This document shows positions 44,247 through 53,091 of a stretch of 64,000 nucleotides of DNA, piece after piece. A program made the translations under genes and the position numbers. Source of the stretch: Paracoccus nototheniae. Its GTDB lineage: Bacteria > Pseudomonadota > Alphaproteobacteria > Rhodobacterales > Rhodobacteraceae. Under the pieces are notes generated by a model. That model was not told where the DNA came from. It did not search any database and was given only the letters and a program-made list of their open reading frames with translations. The stretch spans positions 1-64,000 of the forward strand of contig NZ_RQRT01000007.1 of the NCBI RefSeq assembly GCF_004335005.1. The letters are read 5' to 3'. Positions within the stretch are counted from its first letter, which is position 1. Each line of letters begins with the position of its first letter.

Positions 44247-46258
44247 TGGGCTGCTTCTACAGCCGCGCCTTCTCCATCACCCTCTGCGGAAATGGATTTC
44301 ACGTCTGATGCAGCCTGAACAAGCAACTTGACCGCTTCATCGTTTGATTCAAGAACTGGTGCTTTTTCTTCAGACTTGTTGGCATTCCTGCGCCTCACTA
44401 CGACTGGCAGTGTTTTCTCAGGATTACCTTTCGCTGCATTATTTTTAGCTTTTTCTTTATCATCAGGTGAGACAAGAACGATTGACCTGAGAGCAGATTT
44501 GACACGGCTGCGCTTCTTACGACCCTCTTTAATCTTGTCTGTCAGCTCATCCAGCCGATGGGTGGTTCTGACCAAATCACCGCGCAGGTCACGGAGTTCA
44601 GCGTCTTTCGGATCAGGTGCCGGTAGCTGCCCCTTCTGCGAGAGAAAGATGGGTTTTAGCACCCTGTCGTCAAAATACTTGATCCGACGCGCCTTGATTG
44701 GGTGCTGACCGTTGGCAAGGATGATTACCGTGTCTTCGTGCAGCCTGCCTGCTTCGTCCTCTGTCAGAAGATCGCGGTCCTCGCTACGTTCGGAAATGTT
44801 GACCCCGGCAAATGGCCCCTTGCCGATGGTTTTTGACTTTGACGTAACGCGGTGCGTGGTTTTGCCGACCGCAGCGGACAGCTCCGACTTCGTGCGCTGC
44901 TCGGACGGCGCTAGATAGATCTTCACCCCTGCCCCGCCCTGAAGCGACAGTCGTGTGTCTTCACCATAGATCTTGTCCAGTGCCGGAATGGTCTGGGTGA
45001 CGATCGCCAGGTGCCCGCCATAGGCCCGCAAGGTCTTGATACTGTCTGTCACGCTCGGCATCCGGCCAAGCATATCAAACTCGTCCAGCATGATCATGAC
45101 CGGCCACGGCTCTTCTTCGCCGGGCAGATGGCTATGCAGGCTGGACAGCAGGTCGGAGAAGAACAGCCGCACAAGCGGCGCAACTGCCCTGATCTTGTCA
45201 TGCGGCGGTGCCACAAAATACGCGGTCTGCGGTGTGCGGCGGAAATCGTGAAAACTGAAATCGCTCGTCTCGGTCGCCCGGTCAATTGCAGGGTTCGACC
45301 ACAGGCTGAGGCCCGAAGTCATCAAGAGCGACAGGTAAGACGTCAGGGTGCGATCATTGGTCGAGGCAAGCCGTTCGAACATCAGGCGCGCGGCAGGGCT
45401 TTGCACCTTGTCGGCATAGGACAGATATTGCTTCTGCTTGTCGCCCCCTGCCGATGCCAGACGGTAAATCTCGCCCAGGGTTGGAGTGCCACGTTCAATC
45501 GCAAAGATACCGCAGGCCACGAACAGGTCGATGCCACCGTCCAGCAGGCCCTTGGCACTATCGTCCTCAGTTTGCAGAAACAGTTCTGCCAGAAGCCGAA
45601 TTTCCATTTGCCGCTGATCCGCGTTCGGAAGCGCATTGATCCGGTCGAGGGGATTGTAACGATGGCTCGGCTTATCCCAATCCAGCGGGGCAAAGCGCCA
45701 GATTTTGTCCCCCATCGACCGGCGATGACGACTGGTCAATTCAAAGTTCTCGCCTTTGACGTCGAGGACAACCGCACTGCCCTGAAACAGCAGCAGGTTT
45801 GGAATAACAAAACTGATACCCTTACCTGCGCCGGTTGGGGCCACCAACAGGCAATGTGGAAAAGAGGCCGAACACAGGAATTTACCCCTGCCCTTTGGCG
45901 AACCAATTTTCCCAACGACAAATCCACGTCCCGGGGTTTGGAAAAACTTGTTTGCTTTCAATTCACGGCGGCTTTGCCAGTGGGCACGACCAAATGTTGT
46001 TAGGCTTTCGGTCAGAACCTTGGCTGAGAAAAGAAGCGAGAGAATAATAAACCCGCCCCAGATCAGGTTGAGGATCTGAAACGCCTGCGGATCGTTATTG
46101 CGCATTGCGAGGTAGTCACGCGCGATCAAGGTCCAATCCAGATATTGACCATTCAGCCCATATCGGAATGATAAAAATCCGGTTCCGATGATATAGGCGA
46201 ACCCGGTAGCGATCAGGGCGAACAACACCACGCCCCCAAGAAGACGCAATTTATTCAT
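44243..46258 (-). CDS. virD4: VirD4/TraG coupling protein
   Basis: 671 residues from ATG 46258. Two N-terminal membrane helices, Walker A VAPTGAGKG, Walker B MIMLDEFDMLGRM, and the C-terminal TraG/VirD4 block. A charged tail (about 120 residues, basic then acidic) is longer than usual. It brings the relaxosome to the channel. The start overlaps the relaxase stop by eight bases. Confidence 0.94.
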   Translation of the reverse strand: MNKLRLLGGVVLFALIATGFAYIIGTGFLSFRYGLNGQYLDWTLIARDYLAMRNNDPQAFQILNLIWGGFIILSLLFSAKVLTESLTTFGRAHWQSRRELKANKFFQTPGRGFVVGKIGSPKGRGKFLCSASFPHCLLVAPTGAGKGISFVIPNLLLFQGSAVVLDVKGENFELTSRHRRSMGDKIWRFAPLDWDKPSHRYNPLDRINALPNADQRQMEIRLLAELFLQTEDDSAKGLLDGGIDLFVACGIFAIERGTPTLGEIYRLASAGGDKQKQYLSYADKVQSPAARLMFERLASTNDRTLTSYLSLLMTSGLSLWSNPAIDRATETSDFSFHDFRRTPQTAYFVAPPHDKIRAVAPLVRLFFSDLLSSLHSHLPGEEEPWPVMIMLDEFDMLGRMPSVTDSIKTLRAYGGHLAIVTQTIPALDKIYGEDTRLSLQGGAGVKIYLAPSEQRTKSELSAAVGKTTHRVTSKSKTIGKGPFAGVNISERSEDRDLLTEDEAGRLHEDTVIILANGQHPIKARRIKYFDDRVLKPIFLSQKGQLPAPDPKDAELRDLRGDLVRTTHRLDELTDKIKEGRKKRSRVKSALRSIVLVSPDDKEKAKNNAAKGNPEKTLPVVVRRRNANKSEEKAPVLESNDEAVKLLVQAASDVKSISAEGDGEGAAVEAAQ

Positions 46259-48305
46259 GACCGCCTCCCTCATGGCCACGTTCCTGACGAACGCGGTCAC
46301 GCTCTGCGGTAAGCTCGTCGCTCACACGGTCGATGCCATGCTGTGCGGTCGGATCGTTGCTGGCGCGCAGATAATCCCGCGCAAGGGTCAGCTGGTCTTC
46401 TCTATCCCCGACGCCGCGCAGAACCTCTGCATCGCCGTTCTTCAAGGCCGCCAGTTCTTCGCGGGTCAGCGTCCGCTCGATGGCCTCGCGTAGCTTGCGT
46501 TCATCCTCTGCGCCAACAGGGTTGGAGTAGCGTGCCAGTTCAGCGTGATCGGTGCCTGCGCCATCGCGCGATCCGAGAGACATGTTGGGGGCGTATTCAA
46601 GCGCCTCCGTCTCCCGCGACCGCTCAAGCTGAGCGTTGGCATCCGGGCCTTGCCCCCCCTGCTCATGGTCAAAGGCTGCGTCCAACCGGCCAACTTCATT
46701 CAGCTGGTCACGCATCATGCGGTTAGTGTCATTCCGGCTCATGCTGGATTGGTCATCCAGCATCGGCTGATCTTCGGCATTAGCAGGATACCCCGCTTCC
46801 TCCCACGTCGCCGTTTCCGTCCCGGTGACGGGATGAACATTGCTCACGCCCTGTTCATGGCTTTCACCGCGCTGTGCAGCCGCGCGCTGATAGATGGCGT
46901 CATCGACGCCATAGTCTGCCGCCACCCGGTCATAGGCCGTATCGACGACCGCGATTGCCTGCTGCAACTGCGCGTCGTCACGCAGATCAAGCCCGCGCAG
47001 ATCAGCGACAGCCTGCAAGTCCTGCTGGACCCACCGGGTTTCAAGCGCGGCGGAATTGGCGGCAACCCGCATCCGGGCCTCGACCTCGACCGGATCAATG
47101 CCGGTCCCGTCCAACGCAGCACTCAGCTTGTCGCGGCCTTCCAACGCAAAGCGGGTGTTCACCTCTTGGACGTTCTGCGCCGAATAGATGCCTTCCTCGC
47201 TGGCGGCCTCGCTCAGATCGCGTGACCGGGTGCCAAGCGGTTGCAGATGTTCGACCGAGGACAGTGCCTCGGACAGCTTACGCTCCATCGCGGGGCGCTG
47301 GTTCGGAGCGGCGTCGGCAATCCGCACCTCTGCGTCGTCAACAGCGCGCCGTAGCCCGTCGGCGGCTTTATCAAAATCGTCTTGGACTGACATGTAAGGG
47401 TCTCCCTTGGATACAATGACGCCGCCCTGGGACAGGACGGCTGATGCCTTCTCAAATGCGGTAGATAGATCCTGCAAATTTGCTTGCGAGGCGTAGCTCG
47501 CAAGGTCGCGATAGCGCAGGGACCAATCGCGGACGTCCTCGGTGGCACGGCTAAGCGCGTCACCGGTTCGAGGCTTTCCCGAAGGGGCCTCGAAGGCAGT
47601 GCCTGTCGCCACTGCCTTTTCCTTTGCCCGCAGCCACTCGCCATCGGTGGGGGGGTAATTGATATGCCCGCGCTGCAAGCGCGTCGTGGCCTCAAGCTGA
47701 ATGCCATATCGGGCGGCATGATCCACCATGGCCTCTTTGAAAGCCTGATAGGTGTATTCCGTGCCCTGACGGAGGGTGAAATAATCCCCCGGCTCCCTGC
47801 CCCGCCGATTGACGATGATATGGGCGTGCGGGTTCTTGTTCGGGCTGTCTGTGTGAACCGCGATCATGTAGTCAAACCGCCCGCCCAGCTTCTCCCTGCA
47901 GATTTCCCCGGCGATCAGGCTGACATGGGCGGACTTGGCTCCGCGCGGAAACGACATGACCATGTGGCTTGTCCGGGCCGCGTTCATGTTGCCCCGCCAG
48001 TCGTCGGTCCAGCGCGACACGGCACGCTCGATCTGCTCTGGGGTCAATCGCTTCTCACCGTCCAGAAGACCGCGTGAATCATGCACATCGACGCTCTTGC
48101 TGAACAGATAGCTGAACTGCGACGACAGCTGACCCTTCGAGGCACAACCGCCGGTCCGGATCATCTTGAAGAAAGCTGGTGATGCCCCCTGTGCAGCGCG
48201 CGCCATATGACGGGCACCGGACAGCTGACGGCCGCCGCCGATCTTGTCCCAACCATCTTCAAAGAGCTTTGTGGAAACGCCAGCAACGGCATTAGTCCGT
48301 CCCAT
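46251..48305 (-). CDS. VirD2-type (MOBP-like) relaxase
   Basis: 684 residues. The N-terminal domain has the three-histidine motif in AVHTDSPNKNPHAHIIVNRRG (about 150-170, quoted in part here as HTDSPNKNPHAHIIVN) and an upstream SQFSYLFSKS block with candidate tyrosine. The long C-terminal part is acidic and helical. It should nick oriT and pilot the strand. Overlaps the MobC-like gene by 14 bases. Confidence 0.88.
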   Translation of the reverse strand: MGRTNAVAGVSTKLFEDGWDKIGGGRQLSGARHMARAAQGASPAFFKMIRTGGCASKGQLSSQFSYLFSKSVDVHDSRGLLDGEKRLTPEQIERAVSRWTDDWRGNMNAARTSHMVMSFPRGAKSAHVSLIAGEICREKLGGRFDYMIAVHTDSPNKNPHAHIIVNRRGREPGDYFTLRQGTEYTYQAFKEAMVDHAARYGIQLEATTRLQRGHINYPPTDGEWLRAKEKAVATGTAFEAPSGKPRTGDALSRATEDVRDWSLRYRDLASYASQANLQDLSTAFEKASAVLSQGGVIVSKGDPYMSVQDDFDKAADGLRRAVDDAEVRIADAAPNQRPAMERKLSEALSSVEHLQPLGTRSRDLSEAASEEGIYSAQNVQEVNTRFALEGRDKLSAALDGTGIDPVEVEARMRVAANSAALETRWVQQDLQAVADLRGLDLRDDAQLQQAIAVVDTAYDRVAADYGVDDAIYQRAAAQRGESHEQGVSNVHPVTGTETATWEEAGYPANAEDQPMLDDQSSMSRNDTNRMMRDQLNEVGRLDAAFDHEQGGQGPDANAQLERSRETEALEYAPNMSLGSRDGAGTDHAELARYSNPVGAEDERKLREAIERTLTREELAALKNGDAEVLRGVGDREDQLTLARDYLRASNDPTAQHGIDRVSDELTAERDRVRQERGHEGGGHE

Positions 48306-48870
48306 CGCCCACCCCCTTCATCCCGGCCACAAAGCGGCGGAACGTCTCTGAGGCGCGCTTGCCTTCCATTTCGCGGACCTGGGCGGACACACCGTCGATG
48401 TGATCCAAAAGATCACTGAGAACCTGCTGCTGCGGGCCGGTCAGTTTGAGCTTTTGCCCGCGCCTGACCTCGTAGTTCTTGGTGGCGACCAGTTGGTTCA
48501 CGTTCCGACCAATGGCAGAAAGCTCCAGCGCCACGTCGCGCAGGGCATCGGCCAAGTCAGGATCAGGCTCTAGAAACGCGGACGGAACCTGACACACTCG
48601 GCGCAAAGCGTCAGCCCGGCTCTTCAGACCAAGCCGTCCCGTTACAGCATCGAACGTCTTGAGGGTGTTCCAATCGACGGTGAAAGAGACATGGGCAGTG
48701 CCGACATTCACCCCCTCAGCCTTCTCATGGAAGCTCCTGATCGCCCGGTAAATGGTTGGCCGCGTGACGCCATAGGTCTTTGCCAGAACCGTCACAGGCA
48801 CCCCCGCACGAACGGAGGCGACGATCTTTTTCTCGTCAGCAGAGGTGAGCTTTTTCGATCCAGACGCCAT
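48292..48870 (-). CDS. MobC-like relaxosome accessory protein with helix-turn-helix
   Basis: 192 residues. The N-terminus carries a resolvase-like helix-turn-helix (VTVLAKTYGVTRPTIYRAI), unusual for MobC. Then a ribbon-helix-helix-like block (HVSFTVDWNTLKTFDAVTGR) and the MobC signature LELSAIGRNVNQLVA. It likely binds oriT, which should be just to its right (48.9 kb). Confidence 0.75.
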   Translation of the reverse strand: MASGSKKLTSADEKKIVASVRAGVPVTVLAKTYGVTRPTIYRAIRSFHEKAEGVNVGTAHVSFTVDWNTLKTFDAVTGRLGLKSRADALRRVCQVPSAFLEPDPDLADALRDVALELSAIGRNVNQLVATKNYEVRRGQKLKLTGPQQQVLSDLLDHIDGVSAQVREMEGKRASETFRRFVAGMKGVGDGTD

Positions 48871-48915
48871 GGGCTAATGTGTAAAACTTACAATTGCATT
48901 TCTTGCCACTCTATC

Positions 48916-48978
48916 ACCTTACCCTCGCCTAAAAGACGAAGACTGTCAAGGAATTCGGCTTTTAGGCGAGGGTAAGGT
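48916..48978. other. 19-bp perfect inverted repeat, oriT or accessory-protein site
   Basis: Arms 48916-48934 and 48960-48978 (accttaccctcgcctaaaa and its complement) around a 25-base loop. It lies 46 bases upstream of the MobC-like gene. The outer word accttacc is also the core of the 12-bp units at 49209-49484, suggesting a common binding protein. Confidence 0.65.
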
Positions 48979-49162
48979 TCAATTCGCCTAGACTGAGGGT
49001 GCTGCAAAGCATGCACCCGAAGAATGCCCTCAGAGGCCCTCAGAAGGCCGACAGAGGGGCAAGTCCGTTTTTTAAGCAGGGCGATGAGGGTGACGGGCCG
49101 TTAGGGCGCTCAGAGGCCATTACAGAGCCATTTTGGATTAGCGGCCTCCCCGAAGATTGTGC

Positions 49163-49191
49163 GGATATGGCTGGGGGGGGCATATCCAGCC
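49163..49191 (+). other. Candidate nic region
   Basis: ggatatg, an 11-base G-rich loop, catatcc, then agcc. The right arm reads tatccagcc (49183-49191), one mismatch from the tatcctgcc core used by VirD2/RP4-type relaxases. If this is nic on the + strand, the region to the right enters first. Very tentative. Confidence 0.3.
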
Positions 49192-49208
49192 TTCGCGCCA
49201 CCGATCTC

Positions 49209-49484
49209 AATACCTTACCTAATACCTTACCTAATACCTTACCGAATACCTTACCTAACGCATTACCGGATACCTTACCTGTTACATTACTCGATGCATT
49301 ACCTAAAACAATCTTGCATACCTTACCGGACACCCTATCCATTACATTACGCGACACCTCACCTCTGACCTTACCTAACGCATTGCCGATTGCATTACCT
49401 AATGCATCACTCACCGCGTTATCGGTTGCACAACCCCGGGCATCACCTAGTGCATTACCTGCTGCATTACTCCTTACTTTACCT
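49209..49484 (+). repeat. Array of 23 tandem 12-bp units, iteron- or centromere-like
   Basis: Units follow NNN-RCM-TTACCT. The first four are nearly identical (aataccttacct); later ones drift. Bases 1-3 vary freely at all three codon positions while ttacc is kept, which argues for protein binding to DNA, not a tetrapeptide gene, although frames are open on both strands (NTLP repeats rightward, GKVL leftward). It lies 98 bases before parA. Confidence 0.85.
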
Positions 49485-49581
49485 ATTGACACAAAGTCTC
49501 GCGTGGCACCACAATACAGGCAACAAGGGGCCGTCCTGTCACGGGACCAGACCGACGCAGAGCGATTGAAGGGGCTAACGA

Positions 49582-50349
49582 ATGGCGAATGTGATTGGAC
49601 TAATGAGCAAGAAAGGCGGCGCTGGAAAATCCACCATCGTCAAACTACTTTCATCTGCGATGGCCCACGCCGGACATAAGTGCCTCGTGATCGACCTTGA
49701 CCCGAACAAGGACATTCTGACCTGGTGGGCAGTCAGTAAGACCAACAACCTTGCCGAAGATAACTTGATTGTCCGAACTGTCTCTCCGGACAGGGACCTG
49801 TTCGATTTGATCGATGAATTTGACGATAAGGTGAAATTCATCATCATCGACACAAAGGGCGAGGGCGTGGATTTCGGTGTCGATCTTGCCAGTGTTGCAG
49901 ACGTATTGATAATTCCATGCCTCAACGCAAAAGCAGACATCGACAGAACTAAAGAGACTATCAGTTGGCACAAGGATCTGAAGGCTAGAGCGGAAGATCC
50001 AAGCAAAATACCCCCGCTTCATGTTGTAATGTCTCGGGTTAATCCGCAGCTATTAACTCATGTGAAGGGAACGCCCAAACCAGTTGGAGTTGGCGCAAGA
50101 GAACTTGAAAGACATTATGAAATAATTGACCAACTTAAGCCGCTTGATATTATGGTGCCGGAAAAGCGAATCTACCAAGAAATAGAAGAGCGGGGAACGC
50201 TTGGTATGATCATAAAGGAGCACGGAGAGAAAACTGACGGACCGTCAAAATCGAAGCTACGTCAATTTGAAGCTGCCATGGCACTAGCCATCTTGCTTGG
50301 AAATTGCATTTTTGAAGAACGCAAAATGAGTGTGACCAATGGCTCGTGA
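49582..50349 (+). CDS. parA: ParA/VirC1-family ATPase
   Basis: 255 residues. Deviant Walker A KKGGAGKST (residues 10-18), Walker A' FIIIDTKGEG, and ADVLIIPCLNAKAD. No N-terminal helix-turn-helix, so a small ParA of the VirC1/type Ib kind. It could segregate the plasmid or, as VirC1, help assemble the relaxosome at oriT. GAAGGGG precedes the ATG. Overlaps the next gene by 11 bases. Confidence 0.88.
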   Translation: MANVIGLMSKKGGAGKSTIVKLLSSAMAHAGHKCLVIDLDPNKDILTWWAVSKTNNLAEDNLIVRTVSPDRDLFDLIDEFDDKVKFIIIDTKGEGVDFGVDLASVADVLIIPCLNAKADIDRTKETISWHKDLKARAEDPSKIPPLHVVMSRVNPQLLTHVKGTPKPVGVGARELERHYEIIDQLKPLDIMVPEKRIYQEIEERGTLGMIIKEHGEKTDGPSKSKLRQFEAAMALAILLGNCIFEERKMSVTNGS

Positions 50350-51079
50350 AAGAATAAAAGTCACCCGTCCAGACGCTACGGGCTTCGATGAAGTTATCAG
50401 ACCGGTCAGGGACCGCTCTGATTTCACAACTCTCAAGATGGACTCCATCGAAGCGTTCGAAAAAAAACGCAAACAGTCGAGCCAAAATCAAGATCCAGCA
50501 GTGGCAACGGATAGTGCCGCAGACAAAATAGAAACTGACGCGGGAACCGGACAGGTCCAAGAAATTGCGCCTGGCAGTGCGAGTGATTCCGAGCTTGAAA
50601 CACGTCCTTCTCAAACAGAAAATAGCTCCAGTAGCGTGAAAGGGGCTAAGACTGACAACATTGCGGCGGCAAGTGTTGAGACAGACGAACTTGTTGAACT
50701 CAGCCTGCCGCCACGCCGCAGACCAGATGGATTTATAAATTTATCGCTAAGGCTGCGCGTTCTTACACGCCACGTCGAGGCACTGAAAAAACTTGAAGAT
50801 AAAGGCGTAGATTTGCTTGAGGTTTTTCGCGCAGCTTATCGCAGCATCCCGCCGGTCAATTTCACTCCCCGCTACGTTCCTCAGGTTGCAGAACCAAGTG
50901 GACCGGGCAAGTATTCATATCGCATTGGTCCGCCAGTGCTACAGACAACAATTAAAACCATTGAAGGACAGGTTAGGGGAGGGGCTAATGCTTCTCGGGC
51001 CAGCCTTTTGCTAGGTCAGATTGAGCCAGTTTGGTTTGAAAAACTAGACATTACAATAAAGGAATATATGAAATTATGA
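50339..51079 (+). CDS. ParA-partner protein, possible VirC2-like DNA-binding protein
   Basis: 246 residues. A low-complexity Ser/Glu-rich stretch (60-115) separates a basic N-terminus from a C-terminal domain starting RRRPDGFINLSLRLRVLTRH, compatible with a ribbon-helix-helix. It is the natural candidate to bind the adjacent 12-bp units. Family not recognised with certainty. Overlaps the next gene by four bases. Confidence 0.55.
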   Translation: MARERIKVTRPDATGFDEVIRPVRDRSDFTTLKMDSIEAFEKKRKQSSQNQDPAVATDSAADKIETDAGTGQVQEIAPGSASDSELETRPSQTENSSSSVKGAKTDNIAAASVETDELVELSLPPRRRPDGFINLSLRLRVLTRHVEALKKLEDKGVDLLEVFRAAYRSIPPVNFTPRYVPQVAEPSGPGKYSYRIGPPVLQTTIKTIEGQVRGGANASRASLLLGQIEPVWFEKLDITIKEYMKL

Positions 51080-51486
51080 ATCGCCTAAGTTATGCTATCG
51101 CGACTTTAATAGCCTTAACTTCGCCTGCCTTCGCGTGGGAACATACGACAGATTTTCGTGGCCTCGAAATTTACGATCACGAGGATGAAGGTATAGAGGT
51201 TCAAGTCATCTGTGATCCCCAAGGTGCCTTCATCCCTCCAATCTACTCAGCTCGAATAGACTTTGGACAAAAAGACTATGAAGGCGAAGTCATGCTTCAG
51301 TCGGGCGACGCAACATTCACCTTTGAAATGAAACACGGCAGCATCCTGCCCAATGATGAGCCTAGTTGGAAATCGCTAATAGAGGGCCTTCGCAGTGGCT
51401 CAAACCTTACGTTGAACGCTGGAGGTCAGACATTGCAGCTTGAGACTGGATCACCGTTTCCGGTGACATGCGGCGCGGAGGTCTAA
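51076..51486 (+). CDS. Secreted hypothetical protein
   Basis: 136 residues with a clear signal peptide (RLSYAIATLIALTSPAFA). The mature part is acidic and beta-rich with two cysteines (VQVICDPQGAF, PVTCGAEV). ATGA overlap with the gene before it. No family recognised; being exported, it does not fit a partition role. Confidence 0.6.
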   Translation: MNRLSYAIATLIALTSPAFAWEHTTDFRGLEIYDHEDEGIEVQVICDPQGAFIPPIYSARIDFGQKDYEGEVMLQSGDATFTFEMKHGSILPNDEPSWKSLIEGLRSGSNLTLNAGGQTLQLETGSPFPVTCGAEV

Positions 51487-51872
51487 AAGACTCTCGGACT
51501 GCTTACTATTTCGCCTATCTCTCTCCTAACGTCCCTGTCCAAGCTGGATTTGTCCACCCGTGGCCATCTTTCGGTCACGGGCTTGCAGATCACGAGCGGA
51601 ACGGCCCCCATAGAGCGAAGAGACGTGAGTGAGCTGTGGTCAAATCCATCCTGTAAAGCGGCACCTTTCCCCACGCACCCGCGGCGGCGTAGCCGCCGCC
51701 CAAAGCCGCCGTCAGGCGGCGTCTGCGTAAAATGCATAAGGATCATGTGGCGCGGCTTGCCGCGCTGCGATGTAAGGCGAAGCCTCGGGCGGGCGCGCTG
51801 GCGGCGAAGCTGCCAGCGCGCCCGCCCGACATTCACCCTGCGCGCCAGGACAGAGGGGCAGGGCAGGGGGGG
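51487..51872. other. Structured non-coding stretch at the end of the leading-region operon
   Basis: 386 bases without a convincing gene. It holds several GC-rich hairpins; the largest has perfect 18-bp arms (51785-51802 and 51812-51829) round a 9-base loop. There is no T-tract on either side, so it need not be a terminator. Confidence 0.6.
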
Positions 51873-52037
51873 TCAGCAGACGCCCACAAACCTTTCGCCT
51901 CCCCGGCTGTCTATCTCATAGATCAGAACGGGCGATCCGATCCGGGCGGCGCGGCGTCTGCCGCGCCGCTCCGCGTCGGCCAAGGTGGCGCACGGGATAG
52001 GCAGGTCGTCCGGGTCGTCGCGGATTTTATAGCTCAT
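51873..52037 (-). CDS. 54-residue hypothetical protein
   Basis: ATG 52037 overlaps the stop of the zinc-ribbon gene by four bases. Sequence starts MSYKIRDDPDDLPIPCATLA and contains RRGRRRAARIGSPVLIYEID. Small, charged, last gene of the ardC operon. Function unknown. Confidence 0.65.
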   Translation of the reverse strand: MSYKIRDDPDDLPIPCATLADAERRGRRRAARIGSPVLIYEIDSRGGERFVGVC

Positions 52038-52207
52038 AGCGCGATCCCCGGTTTCAAGTTTCCGTCTCGGTCCAGCCAACCGCTTGCCTCCGCGCAACCC
52101 ATGCAGATGCACGTTCCGGTTCCCCGGACATTGACAGGTGTCAGATAGACCGGGGGATTGGTCGTGCCGCATTTGCGGCACGACAGGTCGGGCAAGGGGC
52201 CGCTCAC
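52034..52207 (-). CDS. 57-residue zinc-ribbon protein
   Basis: GTG 52207 overlaps the ardC stop by four bases. Two CxxC pairs (LSCRKCGTTN and CICMGCAEASGW) form a zinc ribbon. Translationally coupled on both sides, so a real gene. Function unknown; its place suggests an anti-defence or entry function. Confidence 0.68.
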   Translation of the reverse strand: MSGPLPDLSCRKCGTTNPPVYLTPVNVRGTGTCICMGCAEASGWLDRDGNLKPGIAL

Positions 52208-53091
52208 GCAGCCGCCCTTTCTTCCTCGACGCGCTGGCGCTTGGTCAGCAGGTCGGCGGCTTTCTGGGCCTCGCTGGCGGCTTTGAAAATCAGCCGCTTG
52301 TCGTCGTTCAACGCGCGCAACCAGCTTTTCAGATATGCGCCGGATTGGGCAAAATCGGGGGTTAGGCCAAGCTGTGCGCAAACCATGCAGTTGCCGATTT
52401 CTGCAATCAGTTCCTCGAACGCATAAGCCTTGCGATCGGTAAATCGCGAAAAGCGGTCAAGGCGGGTGCTGTGTCCGGTCCAGTGGCAAGCCTCGTGGGC
52501 CAGCGTTCCATAATAGCCTGCCGCATCGTGAAAGGTGGCAATCGGCGGCATGTGGATATGATCTGCGGCAGGGTCATAGTAGGCGCGCGGGTCGTCGCTG
52601 GTGCGGATCTCGGCTCCGGTCGCGGCGAAGAAAGCGTCAAGTGACGGGTCGGCTTCGGTGCCAAGGTCGCGGGCGGCCTCGGCGGGGGTGCCGTAGTATT
52701 CCGGGGCCAGCCCTTCGATCTGCTCAGCGTTAAACACACTGTAGGATTTCAGATAGGGAATGCGGCGATCCTCGCCGGTGGCCTCGTCTTCACGCTCAAA
52801 AGTCCCGTATTTGACAACCGTGGCGCAACGCTCTCCCTTGCGGACCTGTCCGCCTGCCTCTTTTGCTTGGCGATAAGTAAACCAGAACGGGGCGCGATAA
52901 CCTTTGGCGTCTGCGGCCAGCCACAGCATCAGGACATTGATGCCGGAATAGGGCTCGCCGTTGCTGCGCAACGGAAACGGAGCGCCGCCCTTCTCGCCGG
53001 TCCAAGGCTTGCGCCATGCCGGGGTGCCGGACTCGATACTGGCAATGATGCTGTCGGTGACGTGCTGATAAAGATCGAACGCTTTAGCCAT
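52204..53091 (-). CDS. ardC: ArdC-type anti-restriction protein
   Basis: 295 residues from ATG 53091. N-terminal ssDNA-binding domain (FDLYQHVTDSIIASIESGT, PWRKPW-like block, GINVLMLWLAA) and a zincin-like C-terminal half with HEACH in LAHEACHWTGH and AFEELIAEIG supplying the third ligand. It protects incoming DNA from restriction. The start codon lies inside the duplicated leader. Confidence 0.93.
   Translation of the reverse strand: MAKAFDLYQHVTDSIIASIESGTPAWRKPWTGEKGGAPFPLRSNGEPYSGINVLMLWLAADAKGYRAPFWFTYRQAKEAGGQVRKGERCATVVKYGTFEREDEATGEDRRIPYLKSYSVFNAEQIEGLAPEYYGTPAEAARDLGTEADPSLDAFFAATGAEIRTSDDPRAYYDPAADHIHMPPIATFHDAAGYYGTLAHEACHWTGHSTRLDRFSRFTDRKAYAFEELIAEIGNCMVCAQLGLTPDFAQSGAYLKSWLRALNDDKRLIFKAASEAQKAADLLTKRQRVEEERAAA

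Noticed and set aside
49209..49484. CRISPR array
   Set aside because: Units are contiguous 12-mers without spacers, and no cas genes are present.
48999..49679. 226-residue ORF with NTLP repeats, and a leftward GKVL/GNAL-repeat ORF at 49040-49492
   Set aside because: Both frames arise from the 12-bp array. Variation is not concentrated at third codon positions, and neither has a good ribosome site.
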